Source: Bacteroidetes bacterium 2013_40CM_41_45 (GTDB lineage Bacteria; Bacteroidota; Bacteroidia; AKYH767-A; 2013-40CM-41-45). Taken from it: a DNA stretch of 64,000 nucleotides. Below are positions 7,936 to 16,617 of the stretch, one piece after another; position 1 is the first letter of the stretch; the number at the start of each line of letters is the position of its first letter. The notes below the pieces were generated by a model. It was given only the letters and a program-made list of their open reading frames with translations, was not told the DNA's origin and ran no database searches. The DNA lies in contig NGFH01000009.1 in NCBI GenBank assembly GCA_002215675.1, forward strand, positions 62,001-126,000. The letters are read 5' to 3'. Both the position numbers and the translations under genes were made by a program.

Positions 7936-9537
7936 ATGAATACTCTAAGAGCTATTGGTTTGGTTTTGCTCTGCTTTGTTGCTGTTTTATCATGCAAAAA
8001 GGAAAGTGAAAATCCACAGTGGGATGTGGATATACTTGCACCGCTTGTCACATCAACCCTCGACATCAGTAACCTGGTTGCCGATTCATTGCTTCAATCG
8101 GATTCGGCAGGTGTTATGCATGTGGTATTTGAAAAAAATCTTTACAAAACCAACCTTGATTCGTTGGTTAAAATTCCGGATACGGTATTAACCACCCTAT
8201 TTTCTATTCCGGCTTCGATTCCCATCGCTCCCGGAACTACTATTTATGCTGATACTACGGAGTTTGCCTTTGGGACCAGCGGACCGCAAATTCGCTTTGC
8301 TATTTTGCGCAGGGGGATGCTCAACATGCGGGCAGTAAATTACTCAACCGCTGATTTAGATTTTACACTTCAGATTCCCGGTGCGGTTTTAAACTCAGTT
8401 GCATTTTTCCGAACCGGCGTGGTAGAGGCGGCTCCTGCACCAGGTGATTCATTGGTGAAATTATTCTCCTATGATTTGTCCGGGTATCATCTGAACCTGG
8501 GAGGCATCAGTGGTTCAGCTTATAATAAATTGAGCTATATTTTACAGATGAAAACCAGCGCCGGCAGCGATACGCTATATAGCACTTCAAACCTGCCCAT
8601 CTTCAAAATAGATGAAACATTTACGGGTATTTTTCCTGAATACGTTAGGGGCAAACTCGGGCAGGACACTATTATGGAAAATTCTTCCGCTTCGCTTGAC
8701 CTGTTCCGTAACATCCGAAGTGGAATTCTTAACCTGAAAGATGCCATGCTTACCTGCACGGTGGAAAATGGTATTGGCGCTGATGCGCGACTCAAGATTA
8801 ATTATCTTACCTCTGTGAACAGCAGAACAGGAAACAGTGTGCCTCTTTCTTCTGCATCGCTTATTGGAAACACTATTAACATTAACCGCTCTACAGAAAC
8901 CGGAAACAGTTCTGACCCTGTGAATGAAACATTTTACACCGTAACACTCAATAAGACAAACTCTAACCTTGTGCCATTCATAGAGAATCTTCCTGATAAG
9001 CTTTCATATTCCATTTATCTTACCACTAACCCATTAGGGCCTGATATTTCGGGTGGCAACGATTTTATTTATGCCGATTATCTTGTGAATACTAAAATGC
9101 GTTTTGAAATGCCGCTGGCATTTTCGGCAAGCGCGCTCACCTTTTCAGATACGGTTGATTTTGTCAGCAACCCTGAAGAAACATTCGGCAATTTTCGCTC
9201 TGGTACGCTTACGTTAATAGCAGATAACGGCTTTCCCTTCCAGGCATCGTTTACGCTTTTACTCCTGGATGAAAATATGAATGTGAGCGCTTCGCTTGCA
9301 GGAAATAGTCTCATTGCAGCGGCTGCCGTTGGGGGAGACGGTCGTGTGAACCAAAGGAGAAAATCATATGTAGCTATTCCCGTCAGCGAAGAGCAGATGA
9401 AATATCTTAAAAAAACAAAAAAGATAATCACCCAGGCATCCTTCACTACTATACAATATCCACGGCTACTCAGCATTTATGATGATTACAATATCCGCCT
9501 TAAACTGGTTGCCGATTTTACTTATATGATTCGCTGA
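7936..9537 (+). CDS. large surface/periplasmic lipoprotein of unknown function
   Basis: The ATG at 7936 is chosen because it gives a short lipoprotein signal ending in AVLSC (lipid-modified Cys at residue 20). The open frame runs 23 codons further upstream, but those codons do not resemble a signal sequence. The mature part, about 510 residues, is rich in Ser, Thr, Asn and beta-type segments without cysteines. It begins WDVDILAPLVTSTLDISNL, a pattern seen in uncharacterised Bacteroidota lipoproteins. It is the first gene of a chain with the barrel protein, kdsA and others; the next start overlaps its stop by one base (TGATG). No enzymatic motif was recognised. Confidence 0.85.
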   Translation: MNTLRAIGLVLLCFVAVLSCKKESENPQWDVDILAPLVTSTLDISNLVADSLLQSDSAGVMHVVFEKNLYKTNLDSLVKIPDTVLTTLFSIPASIPIAPGTTIYADTTEFAFGTSGPQIRFAILRRGMLNMRAVNYSTADLDFTLQIPGAVLNSVAFFRTGVVEAAPAPGDSLVKLFSYDLSGYHLNLGGISGSAYNKLSYILQMKTSAGSDTLYSTSNLPIFKIDETFTGIFPEYVRGKLGQDTIMENSSASLDLFRNIRSGILNLKDAMLTCTVENGIGADARLKINYLTSVNSRTGNSVPLSSASLIGNTININRSTETGNSSDPVNETFYTVTLNKTNSNLVPFIENLPDKLSYSIYLTTNPLGPDISGGNDFIYADYLVNTKMRFEMPLAFSASALTFSDTVDFVSNPEETFGNFRSGTLTLIADNGFPFQASFTLLLLDENMNVSASLAGNSLIAAAAVGGDGRVNQRRKSYVAIPVSEEQMKYLKKTKKIITQASFTTIQYPRLLSIYDDYNIRLKLVADFTYMIR

Positions 9538-10823
9538 TGGTGAAGAGATTTCCGGTTGTTGTAATTTTACTTTTGTACACCTTTGGCGCAAGGGCACAAT
9601 GTGATTTTCTGCATGCGGAATATTTCCCCCTTTCATTTCATGAGTTTTATCCTGCAAAAAAAAATATTTCTTTATCAACTGAATATTATTTTGGCTCAAC
9701 TGCAATCACGAATAAGTTCTTCAACTATTATTATCTTGGAAAATTCATTGACACTAAATTAAAAAACGATGTAAGCAAGCGGCTGGATGACAATGACAAC
9801 CGTATAGGCGCCGGATTTAATGCGTCATTGATTTATGCGTACAGAATTAAAGAGGACACCGGAAGTAAAACAATTTATTTTGCAGGGATAGGCAGCAGAA
9901 ATTTTGCTGAAGCAAATTTCAGCCGTGATTTGTTTGAACTTTATTTCCGCGGCAACAAAAGTTTTGAGGATGAAACGGCTGACTTCAATAATTTTCGTTT
10001 TCGCTTGTACCAATACCAGAAACTTACCTGGGGCAAACTTTTGGTTAACGACGGTGATTCTTCCAAAGTGTCATTCGGTTATTCCGCCTCTCTACTGATT
10101 GGTCAAAGGTTTAATGACATTAACGTCAGCGGAGGTATGTACACTGCCCCACATGGAGAATATCTCGATGTGAATGCAAACGGCAACCTGCACGCTACAG
10201 ATTCGGCCCATACTTCTTTTGGCTCATTCAACGGTTATGGAGCGTCTATTGATTTTTATTTTCATTATCCTGTATCTGGCTCGCTTGCATTAAGTTTCCT
10301 GGTCAGCGATTTCGGATTCATCAACTGGAATAATAAAACATCTGTAATTACGGTGGATACCTCATATCACTTCGAGGGCGTTAACGTAAACGACTTGTTT
10401 AATTTTTCAGATACAGTCTTCAGCTCTCCTTCACTTACAGACACCGCGCAGGCGAATGCATTTCTTACCCGTCATGTAAAGCAAAACTATTCCACCATAT
10501 TGCCGGTGAAAGCATCGCTGGAATTAGCGTATGCTTACAACGAAAAAATTTCTTTTTCATTGATAGATGAAATCATGACAGGAGAATTTTTTCGTAATGC
10601 TATTACGCTGCGCGCAGGATGGAAACCTTCAACGAAGGCAATTCTTTCTGCCGAGGTATCCTATGGCGGTTATGGAAATTTTAATGAAGGACTCATCGCA
10701 TCATTCCTTATGAAGAAAGAATATACATTTACCATTGGCACTTATTCCGTAAACGGCCTTCTCTTTCCGGCTTATTTCACCTCGCAAAGCGCTTTTGTAT
10801 CTTTGAAAAAATATTTCAACTGA
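9537..10823 (+). CDS. outer-membrane beta-barrel protein, DUF5723-like
   Basis: 428 residues with a signal peptide ending at ARAQ (residue 20). The mature part alternates aromatic and polar residues as expected for membrane beta strands, and ends in a strand with a terminal aromatic (SAFVSLKKYFN), the usual BAM recognition signal. The opening (FLHAEYFPLSFHEFYPAKKNISLSTEYYFG) and the inserted loop rich in Asp and Asn resemble DUF5723 barrels, whose function is unknown. Its start overlaps the upstream lipoprotein stop by one base, so the two are probably partners. kdsA follows 8 bp downstream. Confidence 0.8.
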   Translation: MVKRFPVVVILLLYTFGARAQCDFLHAEYFPLSFHEFYPAKKNISLSTEYYFGSTAITNKFFNYYYLGKFIDTKLKNDVSKRLDDNDNRIGAGFNASLIYAYRIKEDTGSKTIYFAGIGSRNFAEANFSRDLFELYFRGNKSFEDETADFNNFRFRLYQYQKLTWGKLLVNDGDSSKVSFGYSASLLIGQRFNDINVSGGMYTAPHGEYLDVNANGNLHATDSAHTSFGSFNGYGASIDFYFHYPVSGSLALSFLVSDFGFINWNNKTSVITVDTSYHFEGVNVNDLFNFSDTVFSSPSLTDTAQANAFLTRHVKQNYSTILPVKASLELAYAYNEKISFSLIDEIMTGEFFRNAITLRAGWKPSTKAILSAEVSYGGYGNFNEGLIASFLMKKEYTFTIGTYSVNGLLFPAYFTSQSAFVSLKKYFN

Positions 10824-10831
10824 ACTTATAC

Positions 10832-11644
10832 GTGATTTCAGCTATACCGAATATAAAGCATACTAAAGGCAATAATTTTTTCCTCATTGCCGGCCCTTGT
10901 GTGGTAGAAGAAGAAGCGCTGACACGAAGCATTGCAGAAAAAATTTCTTCGCTTTGCGACCGCTTTAAAATTCCTTTCATCTTTAAAGCATCGTTCCGCA
11001 AGGCAAACCGCACACGCATGGATTCTTTTTCCGGCATAGGGGATAAGCAGGCACTAACTATCCTAAAAAAAATCCGAAGCGATTATAAAGTTCCCGTACT
11101 CACCGATATACATGAGAGCACCGAAGCTGCAGAAGCTGCAGAAGCCGTTGATGTTTTGCAAATCCCCGCTTTCCTCTGCCGGCAAACAGATTTGCTTGTT
11201 GCTGCCGGAAAAACCGGTAAACATGTGAATATAAAAAAAGGCCAGTTCGTTTCAGCAGAGTCAATGAAGTTTGCTGTGGATAAAGTTAAAAGCACTGGTA
11301 ACAACAATATAATGCTCACCGAACGCGGCACCATGCTTGGCTACAGCGACCTTGTGGTTGATTTCAGAAATATCCCTGCAATGAAATCACTCGGAGTCCC
11401 CGTTGTCCTTGACATAACACATTCCTTGCAGCAACCCAACCAAAGCAACGGAGTAACGGGCGGCAGGCCGCAGCTGATTGAGACTATTGCAAAAGCCGGC
11501 ATTGCAGTTGGGGCAGATGGTATTTTCCTGGAAACCCATCCTGAACCTTCGAAGGCAAAATCAGACGGAGCCAATATGCTGAAGCTCGATTTGCTGGAGG
11601 GGCTGCTGGAGAAATTATTAAAAGTAAAAGAGGCAATTGCATGA
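10832..11644 (+). CDS. kdsA: 3-deoxy-8-phosphooctulonate synthase (KDO-8-P synthase)
   Basis: 270 residues. KdsA condenses phosphoenolpyruvate with arabinose 5-phosphate to KDO-8-phosphate for the LPS inner core. Visible motifs are LIAGPCVVEEE near residue 17, FKASFRKANRTR near 50, TDIHE near 87, and LTERGTMLGYSDLVVDFRN near 155-173. Cys in AGPC suggests the metal-dependent class, which uses that Cys as a ligand; metal-independent enzymes have Asn there. The start is a GTG at 10832; no ATG lies near the expected N-terminus. The stop overlaps the next ATG by 4 bp. A lone LPS gene inside an otherwise surface-protein chain is mildly unusual. Confidence 0.95.
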   Translation: MISAIPNIKHTKGNNFFLIAGPCVVEEEALTRSIAEKISSLCDRFKIPFIFKASFRKANRTRMDSFSGIGDKQALTILKKIRSDYKVPVLTDIHESTEAAEAAEAVDVLQIPAFLCRQTDLLVAAGKTGKHVNIKKGQFVSAESMKFAVDKVKSTGNNNIMLTERGTMLGYSDLVVDFRNIPAMKSLGVPVVLDITHSLQQPNQSNGVTGGRPQLIETIAKAGIAVGADGIFLETHPEPSKAKSDGANMLKLDLLEGLLEKLLKVKEAIA

Positions 11645-13134
11645 AAACAATTTTTGTTTCTTTAATAGACGCGATTCGACATTCTTTTATTGGTTGTATA
11701 CTAATGAGTCTTTCTTTTTATTCATTTTCGCAAGCTACCAAATTTGAAATTGTATTTGATGGAAGTGAGTTTGATTATGCACGGTCAATAATTCAGACAT
11801 ATGACAGCGGCTATGCTATTACTGGTTCTTCAACGAGCTATGGCGGCGGAAATACTGATATTTTCCTTCTGAAAATACAGAAAGACGGAAGCTGGGAATG
11901 GAATAAATACTTTGGCGGGACAAATGTTGATTGGGGATATTCATTGATACAGGCATCAGATAGTGGTTATATTATAACCGGTTTCACAAATAGTTTTGGT
12001 GCTGGGGGATATGACATTTATTTAATCAGAACTAACTCAAACGGAGATACGCTTTGGACAAAAACCATTGGTGGTACTGACTGGGATTTTTCTTATTACA
12101 TTGAAAAAACTACCGATGGAGGCTTTATAATTTCCGGCAGCACATTTGAAAGCGGTTCTGAAAATATGCTTCTTGTTAAACTTGATGCAGCAGGAAACAT
12201 CAGTTGGCAAAAAGGATACAATGCCAATGAAGGAGGAAAATTGTATTGCGTCAGGCAGTGCATGGATTCAGGGTTTATTGCCGTCGGTGAAATCACTTCT
12301 TCCGCCAATAAGGATATAATCCTTATGAAAGTCAATGCTTCCGGTGACTCCTTATGGACAAGGACATTCGGCAATTCTCTTGAAGATGTCGGTTATTTCG
12401 TTGAACAAACTTTCGATGCAGGATATATCCTTTCGGGAAAATTTACAGATACTTTAACCGGAAATTACCGGATTGCGGTAATTAAAACGGATTCTCAAGG
12501 TAATCCAGGTTTTGTACAAGCGATAGACGGCGTGGTTGCAGATGATGTTTCAAATTGCGTTCATCAATATGCTGATTCGGGCTATATAATTTCCGGGTAT
12601 ACCAAGTCAATTGGAGGCGGAGGCAAGGATTATCGTTTAATAAAATTAAAGTCAGATGGTGGATGGGGTTGGGGAAAAAGCTATGGAGGCAGCCAGGATG
12701 ATGAATCATTCAACATGCAGATAACTAAAGATAGAGGATTTGTCCTGGTGGGAGAGACGAACAGTTATGGTACGACAACTCCTAATACTTATGTTTTGAA
12801 GTGCGACAGTTTGGGCGTGTCAACCGGCAATGTTGTCATTGGAATTCCCGAACAAATTAGGCAGGTTTTACCGGATATGATTGTTTACCCTAATCCTGCG
12901 CGAAGCCAAGAGCAAATAAATATTTTATTACCTCAGGGTTTCAAAGGCCTTAATAATCACTCGACAAAATTATCCCTGTATGATACAATAGGTAGAATCC
13001 TCGACTGCAGAGAGATTGACATTTCTTCGCACCATATAATCTTAAAGAACATTGCGCTTGAAGCCGGTATGTTTTTCATTCGAGTTGAATCTGCAAATAA
13101 ATCGTTCACACAAAAAATAATAATCACTGATTGA
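11641..13134 (+). CDS. secreted repeat protein with T9SS C-terminal sorting domain
   Basis: 497 residues with a signal peptide ending around FSFSQA (residue 33). The body contains about seven repeats of 50-60 residues with the core DSGYIITGxTxSxGxGxxDIYLIKxxxxGDxxWxKxxGG, a beta-propeller-like repeat common in Bacteroidota secreted proteins. The tail (about 420-497) has YPNPA, LYDTIGRIL and AGMFFIRVES, the three landmarks of a type A sorting domain. The expected fate is export across the outer membrane and attachment to the surface. It is coupled to kdsA by a 4-bp overlap and to the next gene through TTGA. The ligand is unknown. Confidence 0.85.
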   Translation: MKTIFVSLIDAIRHSFIGCILMSLSFYSFSQATKFEIVFDGSEFDYARSIIQTYDSGYAITGSSTSYGGGNTDIFLLKIQKDGSWEWNKYFGGTNVDWGYSLIQASDSGYIITGFTNSFGAGGYDIYLIRTNSNGDTLWTKTIGGTDWDFSYYIEKTTDGGFIISGSTFESGSENMLLVKLDAAGNISWQKGYNANEGGKLYCVRQCMDSGFIAVGEITSSANKDIILMKVNASGDSLWTRTFGNSLEDVGYFVEQTFDAGYILSGKFTDTLTGNYRIAVIKTDSQGNPGFVQAIDGVVADDVSNCVHQYADSGYIISGYTKSIGGGGKDYRLIKLKSDGGWGWGKSYGGSQDDESFNMQITKDRGFVLVGETNSYGTTTPNTYVLKCDSLGVSTGNVVIGIPEQIRQVLPDMIVYPNPARSQEQINILLPQGFKGLNNHSTKLSLYDTIGRILDCREIDISSHHIILKNIALEAGMFFIRVESANKSFTQKIIITD

Positions 13135-14438
13135 ATTCTGTAAAAGATACTTTGCTTAACCGTATCCATTCGGTGTATTTTTTTCTTTTCATTCTTTTTC
13201 CAGTTTTGTCGTTTTTGGCTTTTAACAGACATCATAAAGATGATTACAAAAGTTATCATAGCGTAATTTTTGCCGATGCTGCGGGATACTATGTATACCT
13301 TCCTTATTGGTTTATTTATGGAAATAATATTGAGAGCTATCCTGACAGCATTGTTCAGCATACAGGTGATGGTTTCCGCCTCGATAAATCAAGTCAAATT
13401 ATTTATACCAAGTATACCTGTGGAGTTGCGATGCTTCAGATGCCATTTTTTATAGCTGCGCATTTGCTTGCAAAGCCTTTAGGATTTTCTCCTAATGGTT
13501 TTTCAAAACCTTATCATTGGGCAATTTTTATCGCTGCATCATTTTACTGCGCACTGGGGTTGTTTTTTTTGAATAAATTATTAAGAAAATACTTTAGTTC
13601 TTGGGTTTCCGTGGCAACTTCACTGTCGCTTCTTCTTTGTACAAACCTATATTATTATACAGTGACTAGTGGCGGCATGGCCCACGCATATTCTTTCTTT
13701 CTGATATCAGTTTTGTTTTATGCGGCAGATGTCTTTTATCAGAACCCAAATATCATAACCCTGGTTTTGCTTGCTGCTGTTTCTGAGTTAGCACTACTAA
13801 CCCGTCCGTTAAACTTCCCCATCTTGCTACTGGTTTTCTTTTACAAAATAAATTCGTGGAGGCAACTGCTCGTGCGAATCCGGTTTTGGATTACTTCCTG
13901 GAGATATATTATTGCCTTTGCCGTATTGGGGTTTGTAATTATGCTGCCTCAAATGCTGTACTGGCATAAAATATCGGGGCAATGGATTTTCGATTCTTAT
14001 CAGAACGAATCTTTTATTTATTGGAATCAGCCGAAATTGGCAAAGCTTTGGTTTAGCACTAATAACGGATTATTCACCTATTCGCCTTTCCTTTTGCTTG
14101 GTGTAATTGGAGTGAGTACAATGTATCGGCTTGAGGCGGAAAACAGAGTTCTTTTCCCTACCATCTTTTTTATTACATCTTATGTTTTTGCAAGTTGGCA
14201 TAGCTGGTATTTTGGATGTGCATACGGAGCAAGGGCCTTTGTTGATTATTTACCTCTCTTTGCTTTTCCAATAGCTTATTCTCTACAAGGTGCGCAGAAT
14301 TCATTTAGGAAATATATTATTGCGGCCTTCATTATTATCTGCCTCTCAATAAATTTTGATATAATATACTATTATTCCAGCTGCTTCACTTATGGAGATT
14401 GGAACTGGAAAAGTTATTTAGATCTCTTCAAGGATTAA
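13131..14438 (+). CDS. polytopic membrane protein, GT-C glycosyltransferase-like
   Basis: 435 residues with about ten hydrophobic helices. The frame opens with TTG at 13131, overlapping the previous stop as TTGA; no ATG lies nearby, so this coupled start is plausible. After the first helix comes FADAAGYYVYLPYWFIYGN, where the acidic residue and aromatic cluster sit where GT-C enzymes place their catalytic loop. TSGGMAHAYSFF and ALLTRPLNFPILL follow. These features match an uncharacterised Bacteroidota family of predicted dolichol- or undecaprenyl-type mannosyltransferases. Activity is inferred only from topology. Last gene of the chain that starts at 7936. Confidence 0.75.
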   Translation: MNSVKDTLLNRIHSVYFFLFILFPVLSFLAFNRHHKDDYKSYHSVIFADAAGYYVYLPYWFIYGNNIESYPDSIVQHTGDGFRLDKSSQIIYTKYTCGVAMLQMPFFIAAHLLAKPLGFSPNGFSKPYHWAIFIAASFYCALGLFFLNKLLRKYFSSWVSVATSLSLLLCTNLYYYTVTSGGMAHAYSFFLISVLFYAADVFYQNPNIITLVLLAAVSELALLTRPLNFPILLLVFFYKINSWRQLLVRIRFWITSWRYIIAFAVLGFVIMLPQMLYWHKISGQWIFDSYQNESFIYWNQPKLAKLWFSTNNGLFTYSPFLLLGVIGVSTMYRLEAENRVLFPTIFFITSYVFASWHSWYFGCAYGARAFVDYLPLFAFPIAYSLQGAQNSFRKYIIAAFIIICLSINFDIIYYYSSCFTYGDWNWKSYLDLFKD

Positions 14439-14451
14439 TCGGCACACAATT

Positions 14452-15549
14452 ATGAGCACCATTTTAGAAGTAACCACAGCTCTTGACCAATTGGCTCCAC
14501 CGGCCTTGCAGGAGAGTTACGACAATTCGGGGCTGTTGATTGGTAATGCAAAGAGTAAGATTACCGGCGCACTTATTTGTATTGATGTTACCGAAGAAAT
14601 CATTGATGAAGCTGCCCGACGAAAATGCAACATCATAATTTCACATCACCCTCTTATCTTTTCATCTCTTAAACGAATAACAGGGAAAAATTATGTGGAG
14701 CGGAGCATTATTAAAGCAATTGAAAAAAGGATTGCCGTTTATGCTATTCATACCAACCTGGACAATGTGCTGCATGGAGTAAATCAAAAGTTCGCAGAGA
14801 AGTTAGGTCTAACGGATACAAAAATCCTCAGGCCTCTGCCAGGTAGGCTGAAAAAATTGGTAACATTCTGCCCGTTAAAGAACTCAGAAAAAGTAAGACA
14901 GGCGCTCTTTGATGCCGGGGCCGGGCGCATCGGAAATTATGATGAATGCAGCTTCAACATGGAAGGTACGGGTACCTTTCGCGGTTCAGAAAACACGAAT
15001 CCCTATGTAGGCAAAAAAGGAGTTCAGCACAGGGAACAGGAAGAGAGGATTGAAACCGTTTTCGAGTCGCATTTACAGAACCGGATTATTGCAGCGCTTT
15101 TTTCAACTCATCCCTATGAGGAGGTGGCATATGATATTTATCCGCTTGACAACCTTCACCCGAACATAGGGGGGGGGCTTATAGGTAACTTAAAGAAACC
15201 GTTGAGTGAAATGGCTTTCCTGAAAATAGTTAAGAAAAATATGAAAGCCGGCTGTGTTCGTTACACAAGGCTTCTTGGCAAAAATGTCAGCAGGGTAGCG
15301 GTCTGTGGCGGTTCCGGGAGCTTTCTTCTTGAAGACGCTGTTAAGAACAATGCGGACGTTTTTGTTACCGCCGATTTCAAATATCACCAGTTTTTTGATG
15401 CGGAGAGAAAAATCGTAATTGCCGATATAGGCCATTATGAGAGCGAACAATTCACTACAGAAATCATAAGGGACTTTCTGAATCGAAATTTTTCTACATT
15501 TGCCGTCCGTTTGGCTGAAACGAGAACGAATCCCGTCAATTACCTATAG
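14452..15549 (+). CDS. Nif3-like dinuclear metal-centre protein (YbgI/YqfO family)
   Basis: 365 residues, the long YqfO-type version: a central insert (about residues 140-240), expected to form a PII/CutA-like domain, splits the two Nif3 halves. Metal ligands are visible in ISHHPLIF (near 64) and IHTNLD (near 101) in the N-terminal half, and in DIGHYESE (near 327) in the C-terminal half. The family is often called GTP cyclohydrolase I type 2, but its biochemical role is unsettled. The zinc-ribbon gene begins 3 bp after the stop; this pair is conserved in Bacteroidota. Confidence 0.94.
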   Translation: MSTILEVTTALDQLAPPALQESYDNSGLLIGNAKSKITGALICIDVTEEIIDEAARRKCNIIISHHPLIFSSLKRITGKNYVERSIIKAIEKRIAVYAIHTNLDNVLHGVNQKFAEKLGLTDTKILRPLPGRLKKLVTFCPLKNSEKVRQALFDAGAGRIGNYDECSFNMEGTGTFRGSENTNPYVGKKGVQHREQEERIETVFESHLQNRIIAALFSTHPYEEVAYDIYPLDNLHPNIGGGLIGNLKKPLSEMAFLKIVKKNMKAGCVRYTRLLGKNVSRVAVCGGSGSFLLEDAVKNNADVFVTADFKYHQFFDAERKIVIADIGHYESEQFTTEIIRDFLNRNFSTFAVRLAETRTNPVNYL

Positions 15550-15552
15550 GCC

Positions 15553-16569
15553 ATGGCAAAAAAACAGAAAAACAGCAAGCCGGTAAAAAAGGCATCGGTT
15601 AAAAGCAGCAAACCGAAAGCGCCCAAAAAAAAACCGGCGGCTAAAAAAATTGTAAAACACACCCAGGCGAAAATGCCTGTAGTAAAAACCAAGCAAAAAG
15701 TGACCATTGTAAAAGTAAGAAAAACAGCTGGAAAGCTGAAACCGAAAGCAGAAGCCGTTCCCGTAAAAAAAATTGAAAAAATTATTGACTTCAGCGAAAT
15801 TGACGTTTTAATGACTAAGCTTCCGAAAGGAAATGGAGCGCAAAGTACTGTAGAAGATAAGCTGAAAGCGCTTTACATCCTCCAGCAGGTAGACTCTAAC
15901 ATTGACAAGATACGCACCGTTCGCGGAGAACTTCCTATGGAAGTTACAGACCTTGAAGACGAAATTGCCGGACTGGAAACCCGCATTGCTAACCTTGAAA
16001 CTGAACTGGTGAATGCCGATGAAACTGCGCTTAAGCATAAGCAGGCAATTAAGGATTCGCAAACGCTTATTAAAAAATACGAGGCGCAGCAGAATAAAGT
16101 AAAAAACAATCGCGAGTACGAAGCCCTTATTAAGGAAATTGAGTATCAAACGCTGGAAATACAGTTGTCTGAAAAGCGAATCAAGGAAAATAAATTTGAT
16201 ATCCAGAATAAAAAAGCTGTCCTGGATTCATCCCGCGAGGTGCTTCAGCAAAAAAAACAGGAACTGGAAACAAAAAAAGCTGAGCTGAATAGCATTATAG
16301 AAGAAACCAAAAAGGAAGAAGCTGTATTGGAAAAAACATCTACGGAAGCCGCCAGGCTTATTGAAGACCGCCTTTTCCAGGCATACAAAAAAGTCCGCGA
16401 CAATGCGCGTAACGGTTTGGCCGTAGTGGCCATTCAGCGCGATTCATGCGGCGGATGCTTCAACAAAATTCCTCCGCAAAGGCAACTGGACATACGTCAA
16501 CACAAAAAAGTAATCGTATGCGAGCACTGCGGCAGAATATTGGTTGATTCTAAGATTGTAGAAAACTAA
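15553..16569 (+). CDS. coiled-coil protein with C4-type zinc ribbon (CT398-like)
   Basis: 338 residues. The first 75 are extremely rich in Lys, Ala and Pro (AKKQKNSKPVKKASVKSSK), a basic tail likely to bind nucleic acid. Residues about 95-265 form a long coiled coil. The C-terminus has CGGCFNKIPPQRQLDIR and then CEHCGRIL, a CxxC-x(n)-CxxC zinc ribbon (zf-RING_7, Pfam PF02591). Homologues have been linked to flagellar, secretion or RNA functions, but none is established here. It is co-transcribed with the Nif3-like gene. The lysine-rich extension is longer than in typical members. Confidence 0.92.
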   Translation: MAKKQKNSKPVKKASVKSSKPKAPKKKPAAKKIVKHTQAKMPVVKTKQKVTIVKVRKTAGKLKPKAEAVPVKKIEKIIDFSEIDVLMTKLPKGNGAQSTVEDKLKALYILQQVDSNIDKIRTVRGELPMEVTDLEDEIAGLETRIANLETELVNADETALKHKQAIKDSQTLIKKYEAQQNKVKNNREYEALIKEIEYQTLEIQLSEKRIKENKFDIQNKKAVLDSSREVLQQKKQELETKKAELNSIIEETKKEEAVLEKTSTEAARLIEDRLFQAYKKVRDNARNGLAVVAIQRDSCGGCFNKIPPQRQLDIRQHKKVIVCEHCGRILVDSKIVEN

Positions 16570-16617
16570 GGGTATTAACAGCGAATCATTACGAATATTC
16601 GAATTACAAAAAGGCTT

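Noticed and set aside
15808-16149. A 113-residue minus-strand reading frame inside the zinc-ribbon gene
   Set aside because: It is the complement of a Lys/Glu-rich coiled coil, which gives Leu/Phe-rich artefacts that look like membrane segments.
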